In this document: positions 1 to 8,898 of the stretch, piece by piece
Numbering within the stretch: the first letter of the stretch is position 1
Layout: each line of letters starts with the position of its first letter
The notes under the pieces: generated by a model
Told to the model about the DNA's origin: nothing
Databases searched by the model: none
Seen by the model: the letters and a program-made list of their open reading frames with translations, nothing else
Assembly: GCF_038022665.1 (NCBI RefSeq)
Contig: NZ_CP150629.1
Coordinates: 1,656,480-1,720,479, forward strand
DNA length: 64,000 nt
Reading direction: 5' to 3'
DNA from: Methanolobus sp. WCC4
Lineage (GTDB): Archaea > Halobacteriota > Methanosarcinia > Methanosarcinales > Methanosarcinaceae
Position numbers and translations under genes: made by a program

Positions 1-293
1 TCAGATATCCTTGAAAAGTCCGGGGTACATTCGAACTTACCTGCATCAACTACCTTCCTGAGAAGTTCTTCAAGGCCGGGTTCCTCACCTTTTAGCGGAC
101 TTTCCCCGCGGTTGAGCATGTCTATCTTGTAACCGGATGAAGCAGAATCCCTCTGGAATCCCAGTACAAGGTCGAATTTATCAGAATCTGCAAAAAGGGC
201 TGCAGCAGGGATGCCTACATAACCCATACCAATGACACCTATTTTCTTGATGCCCCCTTTCTCTTTCAGTATATTCTCAAGTTTTTGGCTCAT
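1..293 (-). CDS. Nucleotide-sugar dehydrogenase, 3' part outside window
   Basis: Reading the minus strand from an ATG at 293 gives 97 codons running off the window edge with no stop. The N-terminus holds a Rossmann dinucleotide motif (KKIGVIGMGYVGIPAA), and the last visible residues (DFSRIS) fit the conserved segment after the NAD-binding fold of UDP-glucose/UDP-N-acetylhexosamine 6-dehydrogenases. It starts 12 bases after the Gfo/Idh/MocA gene, preceded by a GAGAGTGAT ribosome-site-like stretch. Together with the three genes upstream it matches the WbpA-B-E-D gene set for diacetamido-uronic acid sugars, where this enzyme would oxidise UDP-GlcNAc to the uronate. The catalytic Cys region lies outside the window, so the exact substrate cannot be read. 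Confidence 0.8.
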   Translation of the reverse strand, partial: MSQKLENILKEKGGIKKIGVIGMGYVGIPAAALFADSDKFDLVLGFQRDSASSGYKIDMLNRGESPLKGEEPGLEELLRKVVDAGKFECTPDFSRIS

Positions 294-305
294 ATCATCA
301 CTCTC

Positions 306-1244
306 TCAATCTTTGATCTCTATCAGTTTTTCTCCCTTGTATGAGCTGATGGCAGCAAGGCTTACCTTAAGGGCGTGCTTGCCGTCCTCTCCGGAAGGTT
401 CTGGTTGTTTTCCTTTGTTAATGCAATCTATAAAGTATTCAAGTTCGTTCTTCAGTGGTTCTTTCGAGTCGACCTTAGCTTTTCTTATCCATCCGCTGTC
501 ATGCAGTTCCACGGTCTGGTCTATGTAGTCAAGATAGGCAACACCACCGACTCCTACAGCGGTCAGTTTCCTTACCTTGTGAGGTGTAAGCCAGTTGACT
601 TCCACAAGTCCGGAATATTCATGGTCCATTCTCATATGTATGGTGGCATGGTCCTCGAACGAATGTATATCTGCACCTGCCACCGCATATACCTGATTTA
701 CATGCGTGCCGTAAAGATATGATATTATGTCTATGTCGTGTACACCAATGTCCAGAATAACGCCTACATCCCTTATTCTTGGGTTGTAAGGTCCGACCCT
801 TGTTGTTGATATGGAGACTACTTTTCCTAATAGTCCTTCACCGATCATCTCTTTTAATTTGATAATGGCGGGATTGAATCTCTCGATGTGACCCACCATC
901 AAAAGCCTGTCATTCTCTTCGGCAGCTTTTATGATCGCTTCTGCATTCTCCACTGTATCGGCAATAGGTTTCTCGACAAGCACGTGAGCACCACTTTCTA
1001 TAGCATTGGTTGCTACCTGCCTGTGCATTTTCGTGGGAACGACGATGCTCACAGCATCGAGACCTTCAGCAAGCATTTCCCTGTAGTCTGTGAATGCTTT
1101 TGTATCGTATTGCTGTGCAAGTCCTTCTACAAGCTCCCTGTCTATGTCGGATATCCCGGCAAGCTCCACACCAGGCATCTCACTATAGATGCGGATATGG
1201 TTCTTTCCCATTGCACCGGAACCGATCACACCTACTTTCAGCAT
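306..1244 (-). CDS. Gfo/Idh/MocA-family sugar-nucleotide dehydrogenase (WbpB-like)
   Basis: 312 residues, the usual length for the family. The N-terminal Rossmann motif is VGVIGSGAMGKNHIRIY. The EKPIADT motif (near residue 90) carries the conserved EKP lysine, and GVHDIDIISYL provides the active-site His/Asp pair of the C-terminal domain. In the WbpB/WlbA group this enzyme oxidises C3 of a UDP-GlcNAc uronic acid, preparing it for transamination. The ATG overlaps the stop codon of the upstream aminotransferase (ATGCTGA), so translation is probably coupled. Dehydrogenase, aminotransferase and acetyltransferase lie side by side, which supports this role over a general sugar oxidoreductase. The exact sugar is inferred. 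Confidence 0.85.
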   Translation of the reverse strand: MLKVGVIGSGAMGKNHIRIYSEMPGVELAGISDIDRELVEGLAQQYDTKAFTDYREMLAEGLDAVSIVVPTKMHRQVATNAIESGAHVLVEKPIADTVENAEAIIKAAEENDRLLMVGHIERFNPAIIKLKEMIGEGLLGKVVSISTTRVGPYNPRIRDVGVILDIGVHDIDIISYLYGTHVNQVYAVAGADIHSFEDHATIHMRMDHEYSGLVEVNWLTPHKVRKLTAVGVGGVAYLDYIDQTVELHDSGWIRKAKVDSKEPLKNELEYFIDCINKGKQPEPSGEDGKHALKVSLAAISSYKGEKLIEIKD

Positions 1245-2323
1245 TTAAGACCACCCCAGTCTATGATTGAATTGGCAATTGTATCGATATCCTCATCCGT
1301 GACGCCCGGATGGACAGGCAGGGATAATACTTCCCTGGAAGCCTTCTCTGTGACCAGTAGGGAGTCATTGTAACCCATCTCCTTATAGAATGGTTGCCTG
1401 TGGGTCGGTATAGGATAGTAGATACCGCTTCCTATTCCCTTTGTCCTAAGGTAGTCTGAGAGTTCATCCCTGTCATGTGTACGAATGGTGTACTGATGGA
1501 ATGAGTGGGTACAGTTCTCTTTAACAGTGGGGCAGAGTATCCCTTCTATATCACTGAGCTTCTCGTTGAGAAGTTTGGCATTGTGTTGTCTTCCTGATGT
1601 ATAATCAGGAAGCTTTTTGAGTTGTGTAAGTCCAATTGCTGCTGATATATCTGTCATTCGCAGGTTGTATCCCAGCATCTCATGCAGGTAGCGCTGCTTT
1701 GAGCCGTGTGCACGTATCATGCGTGCCTTTGCTGCCACTTCTTCATTGTTGGTGGTTATGATGCCACCTTCACTGGTGGTCATATTCTTGGTCGGATAGA
1801 AGCTGAAGGCTCCTGTTCCAAAGGAACCGACCTTTTTCCCTCTATAGGTAGCCCCATGTGCCTGACATGCATCTTCAATAATGATAAGACCATGGTCCTC
1901 TGCAATATCCTTTATTGCATCCATCTCTGCAGGGTGTCCATAGAGGTGCACAGGCATGATCGCCTTTGTTGCAGGAGTTATCTTTTCCTCAATTAGATTC
2001 TCATCAAGGTTGAAAGTGTCCGCTCGTATGTCTGTAAATACCGGTTTTGCACCGGTAAAAAGTATGGAATTTGCAGTGGCTATGAAACTGAAGGAACTGG
2101 TTATAACCTCATCATCCTTTCCAATTCCATGGGCAAGTAATGCAGCGTGCAGAGCAGCGGTGCCAGAGTTCACGGCAACTGCATACTGAGTACCGGTGTA
2201 TTCAGCGAAAGCCTCCTCGAATTCTGCTACGCGCTGTCCTTCGGCTATAATGCCTGAACGAAGGACATCTGTTACAGCCTGAATCTCGCCATCATCAAGC
2301 TGCGGTTTTGCAATAGGTATCAT
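1238..2323 (-). CDS. DegT/DnrJ/EryC1/StrS aminotransferase (WbpE-like)
   Basis: PLP-dependent sugar aminotransferase of about 361 residues. Visible landmarks are the GTAALHAAL phosphate-binding segment, EDACQAHGATYRG (the Asp that contacts the PLP nitrogen), and SFYPTKNMTTSEGG, whose lysine forms the Schiff base. In the WbpE pathway it places an amino group on C3 of the UDP-hexuronate made by the neighbouring dehydrogenase. I chose the ATG at 2323 (MIPIAKPQ), with AAGTGATG just upstream; in-frame GTG/ATG codons up to 2332 are also possible. It is followed by an overlapping dehydrogenase gene in one operon. Confidence 0.88.
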   Translation of the reverse strand: MIPIAKPQLDDGEIQAVTDVLRSGIIAEGQRVAEFEEAFAEYTGTQYAVAVNSGTAALHAALLAHGIGKDDEVITSSFSFIATANSILFTGAKPVFTDIRADTFNLDENLIEEKITPATKAIMPVHLYGHPAEMDAIKDIAEDHGLIIIEDACQAHGATYRGKKVGSFGTGAFSFYPTKNMTTSEGGIITTNNEEVAAKARMIRAHGSKQRYLHEMLGYNLRMTDISAAIGLTQLKKLPDYTSGRQHNAKLLNEKLSDIEGILCPTVKENCTHSFHQYTIRTHDRDELSDYLRTKGIGSGIYYPIPTHRQPFYKEMGYNDSLLVTEKASREVLSLPVHPGVTDEDIDTIANSIIDWGGLKC

Positions 2324-2387
2324 AATCATCACTTTTTGTAAGTTCTAATATCGATTATTTGGATGTCATCATTAATTATATCATGCA

Positions 2388-3053
2388 TTATATATTATTT
2401 ATACATTGTAGCTTCTCAGGAAGTTCAACGATATTTGCAGGACAGCCTATAGCCAGTTTCCAGGCAGGCACGTCCTTTGTAACAAGTGCCCCTGCAGCTA
2501 CCATTGCCCCTTCTCCTATCTCCACTCCGGGTATAAGGGTGGAATTTGCACCTATGGATGCTCCTTTTCGGAGTATTGGTCCTTCAGGGTTGTATTCTCC
2601 TCTAATGGGATATCTGTCATTTGCAAGTACTGCACATGGTCCGATGAACACATTATCTTCGATGGTCACATGTGTAGGTATGTATACATTACCCTGAATG
2701 CTAACGTTATTTCCTATGGTCACGTTCCCGTCAATGATGACGTTGGTACCTACAAGCACATTATCGCCTATGATAGTATTTTCCCTTATCATAGCATTAT
2801 GTCCGGTCTTGAAGTTCTTCCCTGTTTTTACATTACTGAAAATAGTAGTACCTGCTCTGATGAAAGCATTGTTACCAACCACCGAACCTGGAATATCATA
2901 TTCTTCGATATCTTTACCTTCAGAAGTTATCCTGGTCAATATACTATGCTGAGGATATCCCAGAGTGACATTCTCAAGGATAGTTGAACCTTCTCCCACA
3001 GCGCTGGAACCATATAGTTTAGCAGACCTGTGAATGTATGTGTTGTTTTCCAT
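2388..3053 (-). CDS. Left-handed beta-helix N-acetyltransferase (WbpD-like)
   Basis: 221 residues made mostly of hexapeptide repeats ([LIV]-G-x-x pattern such as IGDNVLVGTNVIIDGNVTIG), the left-handed beta-helix of trimeric acyltransferases. The C-terminal part (GASIGANSTLIPGVEIGE, then AMVAAGALVTKDVP) is typical of acetyl-CoA dependent sugar N-acetyltransferases such as WbpD. It would acetylate the 3-amino group installed by the downstream aminotransferase. Start chosen at ATG 3053 because GGTGGG lies four bases upstream; the longer in-frame start at 3071 has no such site. It is the first gene of the minus-strand operon, with a TATA-like TTATTTATATG at about 3093-3103. Confidence 0.85.
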   Translation of the reverse strand: MENNTYIHRSAKLYGSSAVGEGSTILENVTLGYPQHSILTRITSEGKDIEEYDIPGSVVGNNAFIRAGTTIFSNVKTGKNFKTGHNAMIRENTIIGDNVLVGTNVIIDGNVTIGNNVSIQGNVYIPTHVTIEDNVFIGPCAVLANDRYPIRGEYNPEGPILRKGASIGANSTLIPGVEIGEGAMVAAGALVTKDVPAWKLAIGCPANIVELPEKLQCINNI

Positions 3054-3108
3054 TTTCCCACCAATTATCAAGTAATTTAAAAGGCAGGTTCATATAAATA
3101 ATTCTGGT

Positions 3109-3124
3109 CCGGCAGATTTGCCGG
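3109..3124 (-). terminator. Hairpin downstream of the histidine kinase gene
   Basis: Perfect 6-bp inverted repeat (CCGGCA, four-base loop, TGCCGG), 32 bases past the kinase stop on the minus strand and just before the TATA-like box of the acetyltransferase operon. No strong T-tract follows, so it is only a weak terminator candidate. Confidence 0.4.
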
Positions 3125-3155
3125 AGATGTCTATTCAGTTAAAAAGGTCCATGAT

Positions 3156-6100
3156 TTAAAACAGGTTCTTAATAAGATCAAGTTCTTCTTCCATCTTCAT
3201 CAGTAATTCCGGAACTATGTCTTTATCTTTGTCTGCTGCCATCTCAAGCTCTTCCGCGACCAATGCCATCAGGTTGAATCCTATGTTCAGAGCTGTACCT
3301 CTGGTACTATGTGCAATACTCTTTATTCCTGTCATGTCACCTCTATCAAGGTGATCTGTGAGTTCACAATAGTTATCATCAAAGGCTTTTAGTGCCAGTG
3401 CTACAAGCTTATCACACATCTCTTTATTCCCGCTTGTGTTCTTCAGTAACCAGTGTTCATTGAAGTGGACCGCATCACCTGAGCTACCTGGAATTTCTGT
3501 TGTAACTGAATCTTCCTGTTCCAAAAGCCATTTTTCAAGTATCCTTTTGATAGTATCCGATACTATAGGTTTGATAAGGTAGTCATCCATACCAGATGCA
3601 AGACATCTCTCTTTCTCTTCATTGAGAGAAGCAGCTGTCAAAGCTATTACAGGTACATGTTCTTTCTTTTCCTTCTCAAGGTCCCTTATCATGGCCGTAG
3701 CATCATAACCGCTTGCTTCAGGCATTTGTACATCCATAAGGACAAGGTCAGGTCCGTATTCCATATACAATTGAACGGCTTCGTTCCCATCTTTTGCAGT
3801 CAATATGTCAGCATCAGGGAGTATATTAGATATGATCGCAGATGCAAGAGCAGCATTTGTTTTATTATCATCGGCAATAAGGATCCTGTACGCATGGCTG
3901 CAAGGAAGAGTGCCCTCTTCTTCTTTTTCCTTAATTCCCTGTATTTCCGGTTCTTTAACAGGGGATAATACTGACATTGCTTCAAAAAGCTCTGTTATCC
4001 TGACAGGTTTGATAAGACTGACAAGAGGATGTATATTATCCTTATTTTGCTCAAATGAAAGGTCGGTCGAGTTATGCAGGACAATAAAAGGTATCTCTTC
4101 CTGCAACATGCATTTTTCTTTTAATGAATTGTACAGGTCTGCATCCTCTATATCAGGAATGATATCTTTGTCGACAATTATCAGGTCATTATCTGTATTC
4201 TGTTGTAAAAGGTCCAATGCTGTGAAACGATCGGGTACTATATCTGCAGTTATGCCTTTTGATCGAAGTATATTCTGCAGGATGGAACAATTTTCAGGAT
4301 TATCATCTGCAATGAGTGCCTTCCTGATCATTGTGTCGGGACAACCGGATGCTATGCTTTCCTGCTCTACAGGGATTGTGATTGTAAAATAGAATGTGCT
4401 ACCCTTTCCTTCTTCACTTTCAAGTTCAAGCTTGGATCCCATCTTCTCAAGTAATTTACTGGAGATACTAAGCCCAAGTCCGGTACCACCGTATTTTCGG
4501 GTTATTGAGCCGTCAGCCTGGGAAAATGATCCGAATATCCTCTGTCTGTTCTCTTCTGCGATACCAATTCCTGTATCCCTTACAGAGAATTTGATGTCTT
4601 TCTTTTCCCTGTCGTGAGGTATCTGTGAAGCTTCAACTTTAAGCTCTACTTCTCCTTCATTTGTAAATTTGATAGCATTGGCAAGCAGATTTACAAGTAT
4701 CTGTCTCAATCTCAATCTATCAGCAGTGACCATGCGTGGAAGATCCGGTGATATGTTGACTAAAAGCTCGAGTCCTTTTTCATGTGCCCTGTATTTGAGA
4801 ATATCTGCGATCAGATCGCACAATTCGATAATGTCGAAGACCCCATTATCCAGTTCAAGTTTACCGGCCTCGATTTTTGAAAGGTCCAGTACATCATTGA
4901 TCAGGTCGAGAAGGGAATTTGCAGATGAGGATACAGTTCTCATGTAGTGTTGCTGCTGCTCATTAAGTTCTGATCTCAGGAGCAGGTCGGTAAAACCAAT
5001 CATTCCGTTAAGCGGAGTACGCATCTCATGACTCATATTTGCAAGGAACTCGGATTTTGCATTGCTGGCATTTCTTGCCCTCTCTTCAGCTTTTTTATTC
5101 TCATCGATGTTTATGTGTGTCCCGTACATGCGTACAGGCTTGCCTTCCTGGTCATACTGTGCTATCTTACCCTGTGCACGTACCCATATCCAATGGCCTT
5201 CTTTGTGCAGCATCCTGTACTCTGACATATAGTGTTCTTTCTTTCCCAGAATAACATCCTGTAATCTTTCAGAAGTTATTTGTATATCATCAGGATGTAT
5301 CATCTTGATCCACATATCAAGGTTGAAAACAGGAAGATCCTCCGGACTGTAGCCGGTGATGCTATGCCAGCTATCCAATCCCTGTAATGTAATGTTGCCA
5401 GTCGTGAGGTCAAGGTCCCATATGCCGGCACGTGTTGCCTCAAGTGCCATATCCAGCATTTCGGTCCTGCTTTGCAACTTCATTTCTGCTTCTTTTCTTT
5501 CAGTTATGTCCTGGAGGGTCCCAACTACGATATTCCTGTCATCCAGATATTCTGCTATGGAATGTATGTGGCGGATAGCTCCATCGATCGGTCTTTTGAT
5601 ACTGAATTCTACATAGTATGGTATTTTACTTGTGACAAGCTCGCTAAGCTTTCTGTCAAGCATATGTCGGTATTCCGGTAATGCAAACGATTGCACTTCT
5701 TTTATTGAAACATCCCTGCTCAGTGTTCCGTAAATTTTATGTGCTTCCTCGGAGGCATGCACCTTGCCTGTGTTAAGGTCGAATTCCCAGCTGCCGGTGT
5801 TCCCTATCCTCTGAGCTTCACTGAGTTGTTTTTCCCTCTTGAGTAACTCTTCTTTTTCAAATTTCCTTTCAAATGCACTGGTCATTATGTCGCTTATGAC
5901 AGTCAGCAATGAGATCTGTTCTTGTGTCCATTCATGCTTTCTTTTAATGGAATTGAAACCCATGTACCCAAACATCTTGCCATGCATTTTCATGGGTATG
6001 CCTAAAAATGACCGAATGGAATATTTTAAAAGTTCTGCCTTTTCAATATCTGCTTCTGGTGAGAGGTCTTCTGTATCTGGTATGTGGACTACATCCATTT

Positions 6101-6926
6101 CAGTGACGTTCTTTTTGAACCACGGATATCTTTCCAGAGGAGTAATGTGTTCTTTCCCTACGAGGTCATTTATTCCGTGTGCCGACCAGATATATCTGGT
6201 CTTCATTTCTTTTTTGTCACTGGAAAGGAAGGATATGTAGGCCCTGTCAACATCGAATAATGATCCACATTTCTTCAGGGTAAATTCAATCGTATTGTCA
6301 AGGTCTTCATCAGTCCCACTCAAAAAAGAAGTTGATATCTCTGACACCGTCCTCTGGAAATCCAGCTGGAATTGAAGTTCTTCCTCCGTTCTTTTGCGTT
6401 CGAGCAAATGACCGATCTGCCGGGTATATATCTCGATGAGCTCTTCGTTATCGAACGTTCTGCCAGCTTCCATTATAAGTATAAAGTAACCGATTGTGTA
6501 GTTCTCTCTGAAAATGTTAGCAATTATTGCCTCTCCGATGTTGAACGTCTTTTCTATAAGGAGTATTGGTCCTTCTGGATAGATGTCTTTTGTAAGTTCA
6601 TGTATTGCAGAGAAGCGGATTATGTTCCTGTTCTTTATTCTTTCTTCAAGGACTGGCTCTATCTGCCATTCTTTTCCCTTTAACTGAAAACCCAGTAGTT
6701 TACAGGCCTTTTCAATGTTACTGCTGTTAGCTGATAGTGCTAATGTAAAATAGGAATTGGTTCTTTCTTCGAACTTGATGAATACTCCATATTTTGCACC
6801 GGCTATATTCACAAGATCATCGGTTATCTTCTGGTAATCAATGTTGCTGACTGGTGTCTGGAAGAGTTCCTCTGAAGAAGTTCCAAGTTTCCTGAGTTTC
6901 AGCTTGTCCTCTATTCTATTTTTCAT
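3156..6926 (-). CDS. Hybrid sensor histidine kinase (GAF-GAF-PAS-PAS-HisKA-HATPase-REC-REC-HPt)
   Basis: 1256 residues with a full phosphorelay in one chain. Two GAF-like sensor domains (about 15-180 and 195-355) precede two PAS domains (about 360-475 and 485-610). HisKA follows with SHEMRTPLNG (His near 633), then HATPase_c with an N-box (LLANAIKFT), DTGIGI and GGTGLGLS (near 816). The receiver domains start near 866 and 1014; the second has ADDN and LVLMDVQMP (phospho-Asp near 1062) and a KP motif. The first receiver is more diverged (LIIVDKDI). The C-terminal HPt domain has IAHSTRG (His near 1205). No transmembrane segment is seen, so it is probably cytosolic. GGAG precedes the ATG. No response regulator or output gene is adjacent, so the signal and target are unknown. 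Confidence 0.92.
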   Translation of the reverse strand: MKNRIEDKLKLRKLGTSSEELFQTPVSNIDYQKITDDLVNIAGAKYGVFIKFEERTNSYFTLALSANSSNIEKACKLLGFQLKGKEWQIEPVLEERIKNRNIIRFSAIHELTKDIYPEGPILLIEKTFNIGEAIIANIFRENYTIGYFILIMEAGRTFDNEELIEIYTRQIGHLLERKRTEEELQFQLDFQRTVSEISTSFLSGTDEDLDNTIEFTLKKCGSLFDVDRAYISFLSSDKKEMKTRYIWSAHGINDLVGKEHITPLERYPWFKKNVTEMDVVHIPDTEDLSPEADIEKAELLKYSIRSFLGIPMKMHGKMFGYMGFNSIKRKHEWTQEQISLLTVISDIMTSAFERKFEKEELLKREKQLSEAQRIGNTGSWEFDLNTGKVHASEEAHKIYGTLSRDVSIKEVQSFALPEYRHMLDRKLSELVTSKIPYYVEFSIKRPIDGAIRHIHSIAEYLDDRNIVVGTLQDITERKEAEMKLQSRTEMLDMALEATRAGIWDLDLTTGNITLQGLDSWHSITGYSPEDLPVFNLDMWIKMIHPDDIQITSERLQDVILGKKEHYMSEYRMLHKEGHWIWVRAQGKIAQYDQEGKPVRMYGTHINIDENKKAEERARNASNAKSEFLANMSHEMRTPLNGMIGFTDLLLRSELNEQQQHYMRTVSSSANSLLDLINDVLDLSKIEAGKLELDNGVFDIIELCDLIADILKYRAHEKGLELLVNISPDLPRMVTADRLRLRQILVNLLANAIKFTNEGEVELKVEASQIPHDREKKDIKFSVRDTGIGIAEENRQRIFGSFSQADGSITRKYGGTGLGLSISSKLLEKMGSKLELESEEGKGSTFYFTITIPVEQESIASGCPDTMIRKALIADDNPENCSILQNILRSKGITADIVPDRFTALDLLQQNTDNDLIIVDKDIIPDIEDADLYNSLKEKCMLQEEIPFIVLHNSTDLSFEQNKDNIHPLVSLIKPVRITELFEAMSVLSPVKEPEIQGIKEKEEEGTLPCSHAYRILIADDNKTNAALASAIISNILPDADILTAKDGNEAVQLYMEYGPDLVLMDVQMPEASGYDATAMIRDLEKEKKEHVPVIALTAASLNEEKERCLASGMDDYLIKPIVSDTIKRILEKWLLEQEDSVTTEIPGSSGDAVHFNEHWLLKNTSGNKEMCDKLVALALKAFDDNYCELTDHLDRGDMTGIKSIAHSTRGTALNIGFNLMALVAEELEMAADKDKDIVPELLMKMEEELDLIKNLF

Positions 6927-7245
6927 TGATTACTCCTTCATTGGATAATTTATGCTCCGGGAAGACTTTCTGTATATGATGTGTGCATATGTTGTCCGTT
7001 AGTTCAAAAGAGTAATCTGTTTATTATAGAAATACTTAATCATTTTCGATTGTGAACAATATAGATCTCATTTCCAAAATTATCAGTATATTCAAAATGT
7101 GGTCACGATCACGCTTTAAGGGATACTTTAATTGTTATCTATTCCATTGGCCTGGTCAATCTAGTATGTAAGCCTTATATGTGGATATTATATATTATGT
7201 ACTATAATAGTAAGGTGTGATCAATTCAACAAAGGCCTGTCGCGT
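6927..7245. promoter_or_regulatory. Divergent intergenic region, kinase / pilin-like gene
   Basis: About 320 AT-rich bases between divergent genes with no supportable ORF. On the plus strand a TATA-like run (ATATTATATATTATG, about 7187-7201) lies 45-60 bases before the pilin-like ATG. GGTGTGATC at 7214-7222 resembles a ribosome site but is 23 bases from that ATG, so it may instead be part of the promoter. Confidence 0.45.
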
Positions 7246-8841
7246 ATGAAATACCAACCATCGTTCCTGGAAAATACAGAAGCTATCTCTGAAGTAGTAG
7301 GGGAGATCCTGCTCACAGCTATTGCAGTGATCGCATTCTCCGTTGTAGCTGTGTCTGTATTCTCATATATGGACCCTCAGGAACAGGTTCATGCAGACAT
7401 TCAGGGATGGGTGGATGTGGATTCCGACACAGTGTACCTGCGTCATGCTGGTGGTGAGAGGGTCGATATCATAAAGACACGGGTCCTGCTGGATATCAAC
7501 GGGACCAGAAGAGAGGTTTCCTCCAGTGAACTGGAAACAATTAAAGGGAGTGATATATGGGATCTTGGTGAGACCATACTTATCAACACTTCCCAATTAT
7601 GGTCTGTGGACATAGGCGAGGATGATAATGTAGCTCTGATAATGCTGACCACTAACTCTAATCTTGTGATCAAGAGCGGTACTCTTCTTGGTGAGGATCA
7701 GGGAGTTGGTTCATATTCAGGTGGAAGTGGCAATGGTACAGGTCCAACAGCTCCGATACTTTCGGGCCAGAACCCATTGACACCTTATGGTAGCACTACA
7801 TCGGACGTGGTTACTTTCAGTGCTACCAGCAGCCAGTCTTCATTCAATGAGTTCCTGCTGGATGGCGTGCACATTGCATGGTCCAACGGAACCAGTCCAT
7901 CGTACACGAACACCACACCTGCTGCCGGAACATATACAGTCACATTGCTGGCAAAGAATACCACTGACACTTCATTGACAGACTCACTGATATGGACATG
8001 GACGGTCACTGCGTCTACTCCGACTCCGTCTGCTCCGGTACTTTCAGGTCAGAACCCCTCCACACCTTATGGAAGTACTACATCGGATGCAGTTACTTTC
8101 AGTGCAGTCAGCAGCCAGTCCTCGTACAATGAGTTCCTGCTGAATGGTGTTCACCTTGCATGGTCCAACGGCACAAGTCCATCATACACGAACACCACCC
8201 CTGCTGTTGGGACATATACGTTGACGCTTATTGCCAGTAATACCACCAATACTTCATTGACGGACTCACTGACATGGACGTGGACTGTGACAGCACCTGC
8301 TCCGTCAATATCCTCGGGAACAAACATGCTTCTGGAGAAGATTCAGAAGGGCGGATACATCGCAGATGGTGACTATCTTAAATTTATAACAGGTGGAGGT
8401 GGCAGTTCCATAACTATAGATGGCAACAATATCGATATAGAGAATAACAATAATGTCATGCTTGTTATGAATGGCCAGCAGACTTCGGGTGAGATGGATA
8501 TCGGTTTCTCAGGTGGATCCCGGAGTATAACTACCTATAGTTTCAATGTAGATCTCTATCTTAATGGTGTCCTGACAGATACAGGTGACATTACCAGTAT
8601 TGACATCAGTAAAGCAGATAATATTGAATCAACGCTCTCATACTACTTGCCATCGTATCTTTCCGAAACATACCTGAGTACGGATGGAGACATCAATATT
8701 ATTATTGACCGTTCTCCTGATAATGGCTCTGAGATTCAGTTCTATAATATAACACCTACCAGTGACTCCAGTCTCAGAATGCAGTTTGATCCGACTTATA
8801 CTTATATAGGTGGCTTCGATGCAAACTATACGATCGGATGA
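7246..8841 (+). CDS. Archaeal pilin-like surface protein with two long tandem repeats
   Basis: 531 residues. The N-terminus (SEVVGEILLTAIAVIAFSVV, then AVSVFSYMDP) is the Pilin_N/DUF1628-type signal of archaeal type IV pilin-like proteins: a short charged stretch, then a hydrophobic helix that prepilin peptidase processes. Residues about 169-262 and 263-350 are tandem copies of a 94-residue unit (APxLSGQNPxTPYGSTTSD ... WTWTV) resembling a PKD/Ig-like beta-sandwich. The rest is rich in Ser/Thr/Asn with many N-x-S/T glycosylation sequons (NGTS, NTT). The protein is probably anchored at the outer face of the cell. The C-terminal domain is not recognised. It is a single gene, convergent with the FIST gene 57 bases away. 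Confidence 0.75.
   Translation: MKYQPSFLENTEAISEVVGEILLTAIAVIAFSVVAVSVFSYMDPQEQVHADIQGWVDVDSDTVYLRHAGGERVDIIKTRVLLDINGTRREVSSSELETIKGSDIWDLGETILINTSQLWSVDIGEDDNVALIMLTTNSNLVIKSGTLLGEDQGVGSYSGGSGNGTGPTAPILSGQNPLTPYGSTTSDVVTFSATSSQSSFNEFLLDGVHIAWSNGTSPSYTNTTPAAGTYTVTLLAKNTTDTSLTDSLIWTWTVTASTPTPSAPVLSGQNPSTPYGSTTSDAVTFSAVSSQSSYNEFLLNGVHLAWSNGTSPSYTNTTPAVGTYTLTLIASNTTNTSLTDSLTWTWTVTAPAPSISSGTNMLLEKIQKGGYIADGDYLKFITGGGGSSITIDGNNIDIENNNNVMLVMNGQQTSGEMDIGFSGGSRSITTYSFNVDLYLNGVLTDTGDITSIDISKADNIESTLSYYLPSYLSETYLSTDGDINIIIDRSPDNGSEIQFYNITPTSDSSLRMQFDPTYTYIGGFDANYTIG
7750..8310 (+). repeat. Two tandem 282-bp repeats inside the pilin-like gene
   Basis: The DNA starting near 7750 (GCTCCGATACTTTCGGGCC) is repeated from near 8032 (GCTCCGGTACTTTCAGGTC) with a 282-base period. 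Blocks such as ACACCTTATGG, ACTACATCGGA and CATGGTCCAACGG are almost unchanged, which points to a fairly recent in-frame duplication of one extracellular domain. Confidence 0.8.
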
Positions 8842-8898
8842 CCATCTTTAGCCACAGGTTTCCGTTCAAAAAAGTATATTTTCCTGCTTCAGTGCTGG

